From assembly GCA_936920195.1 (NCBI GenBank), contig CAKZHE010000114.1:1-34982 (forward strand): 34,982 nt of DNA, given 5' to 3'. Both the position numbers and the translations under genes were made by a program. Below the pieces are notes generated by a model. That model made no database searches. It was not told where the DNA came from and saw nothing but the letters and a program-made list of their open reading frames with translations. This document shows, piece by piece, positions 23,933-33,143 of the stretch; within the stretch, counting starts at the first letter, position 1, and every line of letters starts with the position of its first letter. Origin of the DNA: an uncultured cyanobacterium (GTDB lineage: Bacteria > Cyanobacteriota > Cyanobacteriia > Cyanobacteriales > FACHB-T130).

Positions 23933-23966
23933 TAAAAGAAAATAGGGCAGACATCTTGCCTGCCCC
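23933..23966 (-). terminator. Rho-independent terminator after pheS
   Basis: On the minus strand, GGGCAG (complement of 23960-23965) pairs with CTGCCC (complement of 23945-23950) around a 9-nt loop and is followed by TATTTTCTTTT. It begins about 25 bp after the pheS stop and separates it from the M23 gene. Confidence 0.7.
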
Positions 23967-23990
23967 GTTATTGGTAGATGCACAAACTTT

Positions 23991-24995
23991 TCAAAACTGG
24001 CGCAAAAAGCGCAGGTCGCTACTGTAGAGGCGGCGAATATCATCTATTTGATGGAGTACCATCGCGAAGCGCTCTACTCCGAAGCCAGCAGCAAACCCCG
24101 TATAAACTTCTGGGTCGTAGCCCACTGCTTTCAGCACATTCGGGTCAACCATACCACACCCCAGCACTTCTAACCAGCGTCCCCGCCACTGCACGTCTAC
24201 TTCTGCCGAAGGTTCAGTGAAGGGGAAATAACTAGCACGAAAGCGGATGGGCAAGTCATCCCCAAACATTTGGGCGATGAATTCTTTTACAGTACCCTTG
24301 AGGTCGGTAAAAGTCAATCCCTCATCCACAGCTAAAATTTCAATTTGGTGGAAAACGGCGGCGTGGGTGGCATCTACCGTATCCCGGCGATAGCAGCGTC
24401 CCGGCGCAATAATCCGCACAGGCGGCTCATTTTCTTCCATGTAGCGAATTTGGACAGAAGAAGTATGAGTTCGCAGCAAATTGCCATCGGGCAAATAAAA
24501 AGTATCCTGCATATCCCGCGCCGGGTGGTCAGCAGGAGTATTCAGGGCTTCAAAGTTGTAGTAATCCGTCTCCATTTCTGGCCCTTGGGCGAGGGTATAG
24601 CCCAAACCGACGAAGATATCCACCACCCGGTCAATGGTGCTGTTAATCGGATGTCTGCGGCCTTGGGGACGATAAACAGCGGGCATGGTGACATCCAAGG
24701 TTTCCGCTGCTAACTGGGCTTGAATTTGCAGCCGCTGTAAGTCGTTACGCTTGCGGTCTAATTCAGTTTGCAGAGCTTCTTTGACTTCATTGGCAGTCGC
24801 CCCAATCCGAGGACGGTCAGCGGCATCTAATTTGCCCAAACCGCCTAAAACCTTGGATAATTGCCCTTTTTTCCCTAGGTAAGCGATCCGCAATTCCTCT
24901 AGGTGAGGTAAATTATCTGTGGTAGCGATCGCCTGAATTGCTTCTTGTTTGAGCGCAGCTAATTGATTCTCCAGCGCGGTGAGCGTAATAGTCAT
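23991..24995 (-). CDS. pheS: Phenylalanine--tRNA ligase alpha subunit
   Basis: This subunit charges tRNA-Phe in the (alpha-beta)2 complex. Length 334 residues, normal for bacterial PheS. The N-terminal coiled coil binds tRNA (about 1-85, [19 protein letters not shown]). The class II catalytic core starts near 90. Motif 2: [17 protein letters not shown]. Motif 3: [14 protein letters not shown] and [21 protein letters not shown] and [13 protein letters not shown] are family signatures. ATG 24995 gives the usual N-terminus. It is divergent from surE (101 bp between starts). PheT is not in the window, as is common in cyanobacteria. Confidence 0.98.
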   Translation of the reverse strand: MTITLTALENQLAALKQEAIQAIATTDNLPHLEELRIAYLGKKGQLSKVLGGLGKLDAADRPRIGATANEVKEALQTELDRKRNDLQRLQIQAQLAAETLDVTMPAVYRPQGRRHPINSTIDRVVDIFVGLGYTLAQGPEMETDYYNFEALNTPADHPARDMQDTFYLPDGNLLRTHTSSVQIRYMEENEPPVRIIAPGRCYRRDTVDATHAAVFHQIEILAVDEGLTFTDLKGTVKEFIAQMFGDDLPIRFRASYFPFTEPSAEVDVQWRGRWLEVLGCGMVDPNVLKAVGYDPEVYTGFAAGFGVERFAMVLHQIDDIRRLYSSDLRFLRQF

Positions 24996-25096
24996 TCAAT
25001 TTTGGATTTGAGATTTTCCCTACTTGCATCCTAGTTTAGCGAGTTAGTGGCTAGGGCAGTTAAAATAAAAAAGCCTTATCAGCTTCCATTCCCCCG

Positions 25097-25897
25097 ATGA
25101 AATTGCTCGTCAGCAACGATGATGGTATCTTCGCCCTCGGTATTCGGACTTTGGCAAATGTTCTCGCTAAAGCTGGTCACGATGTCACAGTAGTTTGTCC
25201 CGACCAAGAACGTTCTGCCACTGGTCACAGTTTGACTCTCCACCATCCCATCCGTGCTGAAATAGTTGACTCGCCCATGTTTCATCCAGAGGTGCAGGCT
25301 TGGTCTTGTTCTGGCACGCCTTCGGATTGCGTCAAGTTAGCTTTGAGTGCTTTGCTAGATAGTCCCCCCGATTTAGTCTTATCTGGCATTAATCATGGTT
25401 CCAATCTTGGCACTGATGTCCTCTACTCTGGCACCGTTTCAGCAGCGATGGAAGGTGTCATGGAAGGCATTCCTAGTATTGCCTTTAGTTTGACCAGTTA
25501 TACTGCCCGGGAATTTCAGGTTGCTGCCACCTTTGCCACTAATCTGTTGTTAAAACTGGTACAGCAACCCCTACCGCAACCGATGCTGCTGAATATTAAT
25601 ATCCCAGCGGTGGAATCAAAAGAAATTGCTGGGGTGATGATTACTCGGCAAGGCATTCGCCGCTATTTTGATGTGTTTGAAAAGCGGGTAGACCCACGAG
25701 GCAAAACCTATTATTGGCTGGCTGGTGAAGCTATTGAGGAAATCGACCAACCTAATAATAGTCAGTTGCCAGAGAGCATTATTACCGATGTTCAGGCAAT
25801 TCGCCAAAATTATATCTCAGTTACGCCTTTGCAATACAATCTCACTTCTGCGGAGGGAATATATAGTTTGCAAAATTGGGGGTTTGAAAAGTTATAG
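25097..25897 (+). CDS. surE: 5'/3'-nucleotidase SurE
   Basis: This cytosolic metal-dependent phosphatase removes phosphate from nucleoside monophosphates and is linked to stationary-phase survival. Length 266 residues. The metal site is VSNDDG (Asp8, Asp9), with the serine in [12 protein letters not shown] (Ser39) and the Asn in [22 protein letters not shown], all intact; [11 protein letters not shown] is also typical. It starts 101 bp from the divergent pheS and is convergent with the DUF2993 gene (50 bp gap, no clear terminator). Confidence 0.97.
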   Translation: MKLLVSNDDGIFALGIRTLANVLAKAGHDVTVVCPDQERSATGHSLTLHHPIRAEIVDSPMFHPEVQAWSCSGTPSDCVKLALSALLDSPPDLVLSGINHGSNLGTDVLYSGTVSAAMEGVMEGIPSIAFSLTSYTAREFQVAATFATNLLLKLVQQPLPQPMLLNINIPAVESKEIAGVMITRQGIRRYFDVFEKRVDPRGKTYYWLAGEAIEEIDQPNNSQLPESIITDVQAIRQNYISVTPLQYNLTSAEGIYSLQNWGFEKL

Positions 25898-25947
25898 AAA
25901 TATCTAGTAGAGGTAACCTGCTAACTCCGCAAAATGGTTGAAACTAA

Positions 25948-26739
25948 TCAAAGAGGTGCAACTTGCACAAAGGTAGCTAATTCTATCTGTTGGCTATCAA
26001 TATTCAATTTTAAAATCCGCGCCAAGATTCCAGAACTTTCTAAGCTGCGAAGATCGAATTGCGTACCAATAGCACCAGTTAAAACTCGGACTAATTGGGG
26101 GGGGATTGGTTGTTCGTTAATGCTCAAAACTGGATTGACTAATTGCAAACTGCGCCCTGCTACCACATTTAAACCGGATTCCAAGCTCACAGCTAAGGGT
26201 TCAGCGTTGGTAGCGGTGAGTTGAGCTTGAAAGCGCAAGCGGTTTTCTGCCAAAAGTTTTACTTGGGGATTAACCAATTGGTAGCTTTGACCAGCTTGCG
26301 CCCCAGGTAATTGTAGCAATTTGCCCGCAATTTCCTGCAATTTTTCGTTGACAAGAGGCGATCGCAAAGCTCGGTTAATATCTTCTTCTGTCAGCGCTAA
26401 ACGCACTCCGGCTTGCAAGGGTTGTTCTAGCAGTTGTCTAAAAGAACCCCCAGCAGCTTGAGATTGACGAGCTAAATCCAGACTAACAGGATCGGTTTCC
26501 AGTTCCAAGGTATCCAGCCGAATATCTGGCGTTAGCCATGCTCCTCGGCTGGCAACGCGGACATGATTGGCTTTGCCTTGGAGAATTTGATGAGTAGGAG
26601 CATTATCAATCCGGACTTTTAACTGTTCTACTCGCTGAAATTGGGAGCGAATGGAACTTTCAGCGGTACTATCAGTCAGTAGTCCGCCCACGGAGACGAC
26701 GGTAAGCAAGCTAGAAAGTAATATGGTGAAAAATTCCAT
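25948..26739 (-). CDS. DUF2993 (LmeA-like) lipid-binding protein
   Basis: The protein has 263 residues. The N-terminus holds a signal peptide or anchor (about 1-22, FFTILLSSLLTVVSVGGLL). The rest matches the DUF2993 layout: ELETDPVSLDL, LTEEDINRALRSPLVNEKLQEI, LRFQAQLTA and LQLVNPVLSINEQPIPPQLV. Known: mycobacterial LmeA of this family binds phospholipid and supports lipomannan maturation; the cyanobacterial role is not established. It is probably exported or periplasmic. Convergent with surE. Confidence 0.85.
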   Translation of the reverse strand: MEFFTILLSSLLTVVSVGGLLTDSTAESSIRSQFQRVEQLKVRIDNAPTHQILQGKANHVRVASRGAWLTPDIRLDTLELETDPVSLDLARQSQAAGGSFRQLLEQPLQAGVRLALTEEDINRALRSPLVNEKLQEIAGKLLQLPGAQAGQSYQLVNPQVKLLAENRLRFQAQLTATNAEPLAVSLESGLNVVAGRSLQLVNPVLSINEQPIPPQLVRVLTGAIGTQFDLRSLESSGILARILKLNIDSQQIELATFVQVAPL

Positions 26740-26808
26740 TTAGTTTGTTGGGGGTAAAATTATTCTAGGACTGACGCAGCGTTCAAATTGCCAGAATTGC
26801 CACTTGAT

Positions 26809-27618
26809 TTAATTCAAGTCAATAATCGTTGGTCGTACTTGCTCAACATCTAGCTGCAAAATATCAGCAATTTCTTCAACGGAAAATCCTTTGGCTACCA
26901 AACGGGGAACTGTCTGCAATTTTCCTTCGGTAATACCTTCAATCTTCCCTTCAATCTTCCCTTCTGCAATTAACTCTTGAGCAAAGCGAGTTTTCTTCAA
27001 ATCATCAACGCCAAACATATCTTCTAACTCCTGCCGACTCATTTGGGGCAATTTAGCAACCACGATTGTCTCTAATAGATTTAACAACTGTAACCGCGCA
27101 GACTCTTCCGTGAATTGTTGTTGAACTTGCTCAATTAACTCCTTCGCTCTCTCCAAAAACTGTTTCTTTTTGACAACTATTAATTGAATGATTTTGATCC
27201 CTAAAGGAGTAGTATCGCTGACTTCTAACTCATTCAAGTATATACATCTAACCAGGTCAGAATCTAACAACGGTTGGACAGATTCTCGTTGTCTGGCATT
27301 GGGTTCAATGCTCCGACTCTTAAAGATGATTGTAGCTCGCCAGCGTAAATCGGGTTGATTTTCTCGTAAATATGTGAAAATCTCGGAAAATAACCGCAGA
27401 TAGATACTAGGATCTTTCTGAAATTGAACTTCGGTGAAATAAATGGGGCGATCTGGGTTATTGGGTAAGAACACCCCATCAATCCGAAAGGCTGTCTGTT
27501 TCAATTCTACGGAATCAAAACGGTAATGGTTGGTCTGTTCGGGAGATTCTGACCATAATTCAAAGAAGGTTTGGGGTAAGTCTTTAAAAATGCGATAAAA
27601 GATATGGTCTGTTTTCAT
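26809..27618 (-). CDS. DUF2887 / Rpn-like PD-(D/E)XK nuclease
   Basis: The protein has 269 residues. The N-terminus MKTDHIFYRIFKDLP and the catalytic pattern RIDGVFLP ... IYFTEVQFQKD (Asp, then E-x-Q) identify the DUF2887 branch of the Rpn/transposase-like PD-(D/E)XK family. The C-terminus carries EGKIEGKIEGITEGK repeats and a helix-turn-helix-like tail (VAKGFSVEEIADILQLDVEQV). Known: Rpn proteins promote RecA-independent recombination in E. coli; in cyanobacteria they are multicopy and of uncertain role. It lies 84 bp downstream of proS on the same strand, with a repeat hairpin between. Confidence 0.88.
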   Translation of the reverse strand: MKTDHIFYRIFKDLPQTFFELWSESPEQTNHYRFDSVELKQTAFRIDGVFLPNNPDRPIYFTEVQFQKDPSIYLRLFSEIFTYLRENQPDLRWRATIIFKSRSIEPNARQRESVQPLLDSDLVRCIYLNELEVSDTTPLGIKIIQLIVVKKKQFLERAKELIEQVQQQFTEESARLQLLNLLETIVVAKLPQMSRQELEDMFGVDDLKKTRFAQELIAEGKIEGKIEGITEGKLQTVPRLVAKGFSVEEIADILQLDVEQVRPTIIDLN

Positions 27619-27639
27619 GTTCTAGTTTTTTTGTAGGTT

Positions 27640-27694
27640 GGGCAATGCCCATCAGCATCTAAAAAGTTGATGTTAACATTGATAGGCATTGCCC
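27640..27694. repeat. GGGCAATGCC / GGCATTGCCC hairpin
   Basis: Perfect 10-bp arms (27640-27649, 27685-27694) are separated by 35 nt between proS and the DUF2887 gene. No T-run follows on the minus strand, so a terminator role is uncertain. Confidence 0.65.
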
Positions 27695-27702
27695 CTCTAC
27701 GG

Positions 27703-29730
27703 TTAATGACTAGCTTGGATGGCGGCATCAATCCATGCTTTCAAAGTTGTTGCTACTTCTGCCAAGGGAATTTCTTGGGCTTGTCGAGTAGCACGGGTGA
27801 CAACTTCTACTTGGCCATTTTTGAGAGATTTTCCGGTGACAATTCGATAGGGGATGCCAATTAAATCAGCATCTTTGAATTTTACTCCGGCTCTTTCATC
27901 GCGGTCATCTAAAAGGGTTTCAATTCCCGTTGCATTGAGTTGTTGATAAAGCTGTTCGGCGGCGGCGGTTTGTTCTCCATCGGAAATATTGGGAACAGTA
28001 ATGATAACTTGATAAGGAGCGATCGCTACAGGCCAAATAATCCCATCTTTATCATAAGATTGTTCGACGGCGGCTTGGGTGAGGCGGGAAACCCCGACTC
28101 CATAACAACCCATGACGAGGGGAGTTTCTTCTCCCTGTTCGTTGGTGTAGGTGGCTCCGAGGGCTTGGGAATATTTTGTCCCTAGCTGAAAAATATGTCC
28201 GGCTTCAATCCCCCTAGCTGATTGTAAGATTTGTTCCGGGTTATGAACAGCGCGATCGCCTGGTCTGGCTTTTTGGACATCAATGGCTGCGGGCAGTTCA
28301 AATTCTGTTCCCCAATTTGCCCCGACAACATGATATCCTGACTGATTAGATCCGGTAACAAAGTTCTTTAAATTAATCGCTGTCTGGTCTACTAAGCGTA
28401 GAAATTTCCCAGCCACAGATTCTCCTGACAATGATTCCAATGCCTTCTTGAGTGCGCGACGAGTTTGGGGTTGAATTCTGGTATCGGCGAGCTTAGTTTT
28501 CAGGGCAGCTTTGATATCCTGAGCGTCATACAATTTGATTACGCCTTTACCGGGAGAAAATTCCAATCCTGCCACTAATTCCCCAATAATCCGATCGGCA
28601 ATTCCCAAATCTCTTAAAGTGGTTCTATTGATCTTTTCGTTAGATTTGATGTAGTCGTCGGATAGGTTGGGGGCAATATAACCTACGGGTAAAGGTTTGG
28701 TTGCCCATTGTTCTTGAGCAGCCGTATCGGGAACTTTTAGCCCCACAATGGTTTTGGCTCCGTAGTTGGCAGCAATTTGGGTAAGATAGTTTTGCAGCTT
28801 GACTTCGTTGACATCGCGATCGCCCCGAATACTCACCAGTGCTAAAACTACTTTGCCATTATCGTAGACAACTTGGTAAATGACGTTTTTAACTACTTGG
28901 GTGGGAGAACAATTGAGGAATTTACAGATTTTCTCAATGGTATTAGTCTCCGGAGTTTTACGTTGTTCGTAACTGGTAAAACTAGAGGGAACTGCATCGG
29001 GAGGTAAAGAGATAGCTTTTTCCACATTGGCAGCGTATTTGCCATCTTCTGTGTACAAAACTTCATCTTCCCCAGCCTCGGCTAAAATCATAAATTCCTG
29101 GGAACCAGAACCACCAATGGCTCCGGAATCCGCATCAACGGCTCGAAATGCTAAACCACTGCGGCGCAGCATATTGCTGTAAGCTTGGTGCATCTCTTGA
29201 TAAGTCTTTTTGAGGCTCTCTTCATTGGCGTGAAACGAGTAGCCATCCTTCATAATGAATTCTCGCCCCCGCATCAAGCCAAACCGGGGACGAATTTCAT
29301 CCCGAAACTTAGTTTGAATTTGATAGAGGTGGAGGGGCAATTGCCGATAGGAACGAATTGTATCGCGAGCGATCGCTGTAATAATTTCTTCGTGGGTTGG
29401 TCCCAATCCCACTTCCCGCCCTTGTCTATCTGTCAAGGCAAACATAATCCCTTCTGCCTGGGTGTAAGTATCCCAGCGCCCCGACTCTCGCCACAATTCT
29501 GCGGGTTGTAGTTGGGGTAGCAGGCATTCTTGTGCGCCTGTGGCATTCATTTCTTCGCGGACAATTTGGGAGACTTTTTGCAGTACCCGCCACATCAGGG
29601 GAAGATAGGCATAGATGCCGCTACCGATGCGACGAATATAACCGGCACGCAGTAGTAATTTATGACTAGGAATTTCTGCTTCTGCCGGATCTTCCCGCAG
29701 GGTGACAAAAAACATTTGAGAGAGTCGCAT
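27703..29730 (-). CDS. proS: Proline--tRNA ligase with enlarged editing domain
   Basis: This class II synthetase charges tRNA-Pro and, in the bacterial type, clears Ala-tRNA-Pro. Length 675 residues, against about 570-605 for bacterial or cyanobacterial enzymes as remembered. Catalytic core: [26 protein letters not shown] (motif 2 region), [21 protein letters not shown]. The INS/YbaK editing domain spans about 230-470, then the anticodon-binding C-terminus (about 560-675, [18 protein letters not shown]). Within the editing domain, about residues 362-443 ([20 protein letters not shown] ... [14 protein letters not shown]) form an extra segment between [13 protein letters not shown] and [17 protein letters not shown], which are adjacent in usual members. 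An IS end lies 16 bp upstream of the ATG. Confidence 0.96.
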   Translation of the reverse strand: MRLSQMFFVTLREDPAEAEIPSHKLLLRAGYIRRIGSGIYAYLPLMWRVLQKVSQIVREEMNATGAQECLLPQLQPAELWRESGRWDTYTQAEGIMFALTDRQGREVGLGPTHEEIITAIARDTIRSYRQLPLHLYQIQTKFRDEIRPRFGLMRGREFIMKDGYSFHANEESLKKTYQEMHQAYSNMLRRSGLAFRAVDADSGAIGGSGSQEFMILAEAGEDEVLYTEDGKYAANVEKAISLPPDAVPSSFTSYEQRKTPETNTIEKICKFLNCSPTQVVKNVIYQVVYDNGKVVLALVSIRGDRDVNEVKLQNYLTQIAANYGAKTIVGLKVPDTAAQEQWATKPLPVGYIAPNLSDDYIKSNEKINRTTLRDLGIADRIIGELVAGLEFSPGKGVIKLYDAQDIKAALKTKLADTRIQPQTRRALKKALESLSGESVAGKFLRLVDQTAINLKNFVTGSNQSGYHVVGANWGTEFELPAAIDVQKARPGDRAVHNPEQILQSARGIEAGHIFQLGTKYSQALGATYTNEQGEETPLVMGCYGVGVSRLTQAAVEQSYDKDGIIWPVAIAPYQVIITVPNISDGEQTAAAEQLYQQLNATGIETLLDDRDERAGVKFKDADLIGIPYRIVTGKSLKNGQVEVVTRATRQAQEIPLAEVATTLKAWIDAAIQASH

Positions 29731-29746
29731 CGTTTATCAGAAAAAT

Positions 29747-29823
29747 GGGTCTAAAACCCCGTCCTTCTAGGACGGCTTGATGTATTTTATGCTAACATCA
29801 GGATGTGGTAATTGGTCAGTCCC
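29747..29823 (+). mobile_element. IS200/IS605-type left end of a tnpB element
   Basis: GGGTCTAAAACCCCGTCC with hairpin arms CCGTCCT (29759-29765) and AGGACGG (29769-29775) is followed by a short leader containing TATGCTAACAT, and then the tnpB start at 29824. The same TATGCTAACAT precedes the second tnpB fragment, about 45 bp before its ATG on the minus strand. Confidence 0.65.
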
Positions 29824-30340
29824 ATGATTGTCTACGAGTTCAAAGTCAAGGGAAAAGACAAGCAATATCGGGCAATAGACGAGGCTATTCGTACTAGTCA
29901 ATTCATCCAGAATAAGTGCTTGCGCTACTGGATGGATAACCAAGGCGCGAGTAGGTATGACCTCAACAAATATTGTGCAGTATTAGCTGCTGAGTTTCCT
30001 TTTGCCGATGAACTAAACTCAATGGCTAGACAAGCTGCTGCCGAACGCTCTTGGTCAGCAATAGCTCGGTTTTACGACAACTGCCAGAAGAAGATTAAGG
30101 GTAAAAAGGGTTTCCCTAAGTTTAAGAAAAATTGCCGTTCAGTTGAATACAAATCATCTGGATGGAAACTTTCAGAGGCTAGAAAAGCGATAACCTTTTC
30201 AGACCAGAAAGGAATCGGGACTCTGAAGCTAAAGGGAACTTACGATCTTAACTACTACGACATCAAGCAAATTAAGCGTGTACGGTTAGTGCGACGTGCT
30301 GACGGCTACTACGCTCAATTCGCAATTAATGTTGATGTCA
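29824..30340 (+). pseudogene. tnpB: Truncated TnpB (IS200/IS605, IS1341-type), 5' part
   Basis: About 172 codons of a TnpB N-terminus: MIVYEFKVKGKDKQYRAIDE, RTSQFIQNKCLRYWMDN, ARQAAAERSWSAIARFYDNC, SVEYKSSGWKLS, RVRLVRRADGYYAQF. TnpB is the RNA-guided nuclease ancestor of Cas12, normally about 400 residues. This copy ends before the RuvC catalytic core, so it is dead. From about 30341 the frame runs into antisense of a second copy. ATG 29824 is the equivalent of the second copy's start; a TTG at 29812 is not needed. Confidence 0.88.
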
Positions 30341-31146
30341 AGGTCGTTAGACTTGCATACGTTACGCGCCATTCTCTTGGCGTGTTCAATCCGTTGTCTA
30401 CTTACTTTTAAATGTTTTTTCGCGTAAACTTTTCTGGCTTTCCGTCTTCCCGATGAACCCTTGACTTTTTTATAGATTTGTTTCTGAGATTGCTTAATTG
30501 ATTTTTCAGCCTTTCTGAGAAACTTAGGATTAGGTTCTTGAGCGCCGTTCGAGTCTGTATAAAACGACTCAATGCCCACATCAAGTCCGATTTCCTTTCC
30601 AGTTTTCGGTTGAATATCAGTGACGGTAATGTTTAGACAAAATTGGGCGTAATAGCCATCAGCACGACGAATCAAACGCACTCGTTTTATGTCTTTAACA
30701 TTGTAGGTATGGATATCCCATTTCCCCAGCAATTTAAGTTTTCCAATCCCGTTTTTATCGGTAAAGGTAATTTGCCTTTTGGTTGGGTGTAATTTCCATC
30801 CCGATGTTTTATATTCAACGGAACGACAATCTTTTTGGAATCGGGGATATCCTTTTTTGCCAGAAATCTTTTTCCGACAATTGTCGTAGAAACGACTAAT
30901 GGCAGTCCATCCTCGCTCGGCTGCGGATTGGACTGCCATTGAATTTAGGTCGGCAACAAAGGGAAATTCCTTTCTGAGAGTTGTGGAATACTTGTTTAAT
31001 GCGAATTTATCAATTTTTAAATCTCTGGGCGCATCCATCCAATATCGAATCGCTTTATTGCGAATGAATTGGGTTGTACGGATAGCTTCGTCAATAGATT
31101 TGTATTGATTATGTTTACCTTTAACTTTGTATTCCAGAACTATCAT
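30341..31146 (-). pseudogene. tnpB: Truncated TnpB, second copy in opposite orientation
   Basis: About 268 codons of TnpB: MIVLEYKVKGKHNQYKSIDE, RTTQFIRNKAIRYWMD, MAVQSAAERGWTAISRFYDN, the first RuvC aspartate in EIGLDVGIESFYTD, then the bridge-like helix SGRRKARKVYAKKHLKVSRQ. It stops at ARNVCKSNDL, just before the conserved E-D-L segment, so it lacks the RuvC Glu, the last Asp and the zinc finger. Beyond the join it reads antisense of the first copy. ATG 31146 was chosen; the open frame extends upstream to 31275 only through intergenic DNA. The two copies are similar but not identical, so they come from different elements of one subfamily. Confidence 0.88.
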
Positions 31147-31234
31147 AAGGGATTTCCTCTGTTTTCGACCTGCTATAATGTTAGCATAGATTGGAGAAAT
31201 ATTCACGGGGTTAAAACCGCAGTCGCTTTGCTCC

Positions 31235-31305
31235 AATTCAAAATTCAAAATTATCAATTCAAAATTCTGATTCATTTTGAACTTTGAATTTTAAATTTTG
31301 AATTC
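31235..31305. repeat. AT-rich AATTCAAAATT direct and inverted repeats
   Basis: Repeated ATTCAAAATT units on the left (from about 31237) face ATTTTAAATTTTGAATT on the right (to about 31303), able to form an AT-rich hairpin. It lies upstream of the second tnpB fragment. Nothing coding is visible. Confidence 0.6.
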
Positions 31306-31374
31306 AGAAGAGTGTCGCTTTTCATCTCAGGTCTAAAGACGCTGAGTTTTCAATCTCCCATACTTGTCTTATAA

Positions 31375-32688
31375 TTAAACCGTAAATTCGGCAAATTCTC
31401 CATCGGGATCGCGATCGCCATCACTAATAAAGGCGGTGCTGCGAACTAAATCTTGCCAGGAAGTCCCCGGATTTTGCTGCCAAATATTTAGGGCGGTAAT
31501 CAAGTCTCGCACTACTTCCCGCGCTGTTAATAAAGTATCGGCTCCTAAGCGATTGGCAACTTCCTCCACAAAGGCTTGCAAATCCTTAGCAGTTAAAAAA
31601 TAGTCATATTTGTAATGCACCGCATGAACTTCTGCCAGTCGTTGCAATAACTGTTCAATTTCGGCTTTAGTCAAGGGATCTAGCCGGATGACTGGAGCCG
31701 TGGTATCCTGAAATTTACCTTGAATACGACTGCTACCAACTAAGCGCGATCGCCAAGCTTCATCACTATACAAACCCCGGCGAGGATCTTCTACAAACTG
31801 GGGCGTACCGCCAATAATTGTATAGAGATTTTCGGCTTTTCCTTGCATGGTATCGTTGAAGATTGCCAGCAACTTATCGTAGTTGCTTTGTCGGGATACC
31901 GCATGGGTAATTTTTAATAAATGGACAGCTTCATCAATGAGTACAATTAACCCTTTGTAGTCAATATCTGCCACAAATTTCGCCACCAACTTAATATAGT
32001 CATACCAAGTATCATCATCAATAATTACCCGCACTCCTAATTCGGTTTTCGCTTCCGTTTTCGTGGCAAATTCTCCCCGCAACCACCGCAATGCTGCATC
32101 CTTCAATCGGTCATTATCTAAGCGATATCCCCGCCAATAGGCACTAATAATATTGGCAAATTCAAAGCCGTGAACTAATCCTTCAATATCCTTGACTACT
32201 GCCCGAATTTGTGCTTCTACTTGATCGTCAAACCCTTCATCATTGGGGCGCATTCCGCTGGCTTGGGCAACTTGATTTTGAATCGTATTAATCCAACCTT
32301 CCAAAAGTGGTGCTAATCCCCCCCCATCCGGGCGCATTTTCGTTGCCAGATTCCGCATTAATTCCCGATAGGTAGCAACTCCCTGACGGTTGCCGCCAGC
32401 TAGACGGCGCTCTGGGGATAAATCCACATCTGCCACCACAAAACCCCTTTCCATAGCATGATTGCGGATTAGTTGCAGCATAAAGCTTTTCCCCGCTCCA
32501 TAGCGTCCCACAATGGTGCGAAATGCTGCGCCGCCTTCGGCAATGTTATCGAGATCTTGCAGGCAAGCGGCAATTTCTTTGGTTCTACCCACCGCAATAT
32601 ATTCTAGGCCGATTCTGGGAACCACTCCCGCCCCCAAGGAATTGAGCAGTGCCGTTGAGACTCGTTTAGCGATTTTAGGTTTGGTCAT
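31375..32688 (-). CDS. BREX-type (BrxC/BrxD, former DUF2791) P-loop ATPase
   Basis: The protein has 437 residues. Walker A VGRYGAGKS (about 60-68), DVDLSPERRLAGG (88-99), ATYRELMRNLATK, Walker B LIVLIDEAVHLL (Asp252, Glu253), a sensor-like IIGGTPQF (291-298) and candidate arginine finger in EAWRSRLVG form a complete ATPase of the family that includes BrxD of BREX-like defence systems; similar cyanobacterial proteins are often mislabelled 'biotin carboxylase'. Known partners elsewhere are helicases, methylases or PglZ-type proteins. None is in the window: TnpB debris lies downstream and a MITE upstream. It may be an orphan or the end of a broken defence locus. Defence function is inference. 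Confidence 0.8.
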   Translation of the reverse strand: MTKPKIAKRVSTALLNSLGAGVVPRIGLEYIAVGRTKEIAACLQDLDNIAEGGAAFRTIVGRYGAGKSFMLQLIRNHAMERGFVVADVDLSPERRLAGGNRQGVATYRELMRNLATKMRPDGGGLAPLLEGWINTIQNQVAQASGMRPNDEGFDDQVEAQIRAVVKDIEGLVHGFEFANIISAYWRGYRLDNDRLKDAALRWLRGEFATKTEAKTELGVRVIIDDDTWYDYIKLVAKFVADIDYKGLIVLIDEAVHLLKITHAVSRQSNYDKLLAIFNDTMQGKAENLYTIIGGTPQFVEDPRRGLYSDEAWRSRLVGSSRIQGKFQDTTAPVIRLDPLTKAEIEQLLQRLAEVHAVHYKYDYFLTAKDLQAFVEEVANRLGADTLLTAREVVRDLITALNIWQQNPGTSWQDLVRSTAFISDGDRDPDGEFAEFTV

Positions 32689-32743
32689 GGAAAAGTTGGA
32701 ATTGAGTACCCAGAAAATCAGTATATCAATCCCTTCAATATAT

Positions 32744-32858
32744 CAGGACTCACGCAGACCCTCTACATATAGTGTTTTTTAGGGGCAATCCCCCCGCGAA
32801 GCCCTGCGTGCGCGCTAGCGCTATCGCCCCTATTCCTAGGATAGTTGCGTAAGTCCTG
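32744..32858. mobile_element. MITE with 13-bp terminal inverted repeats
   Basis: CAGGACTCACGCA at the left end and TGCGTAAGTCCTG at the right end pair with one mismatch. TATAT flanks both ends (32739-32743 and 32859-32863), a likely target-site duplication. The 115-bp interior holds a GGGGCAATCCCCCC arm and no gene. It lies 56 bp upstream of the BREX-type ATPase start and may contain or displace its promoter. Confidence 0.78.
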
Positions 32859-33143
32859 TATATGTTGTTGTATCCGACTCGCGGGGAAGTGGAAAAAATT
32901 ATCCAGAGGCTGAAAGATAGGAGGAGAAAGGATTCTGGGAACTGAGTTGGGATTTTTAGGAAAAAATTGACCTGTAACTCGAAAAATTCCCAAATTGGGG
33001 TGGTAAAACGTCTAAAAAGTGTGAGCAGAAAAACTTTTAATTTTCGCTCCCACTCCCATGATAGCGGATTGGGCTAGATCCCGCCGATTGAAAGGAGTAA
33101 TTTGCTAGATCCTAACAATTTGTATAAAACTCAAGTGGCAACC

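Noticed and set aside
30341-31146. TldR-like repurposed nuclease-dead TnpB
   Set aside because: Known TldR proteins keep nearly full length. This copy has lost the whole C-terminal third, including the zinc finger, and the guide-RNA end, so decay is simpler.
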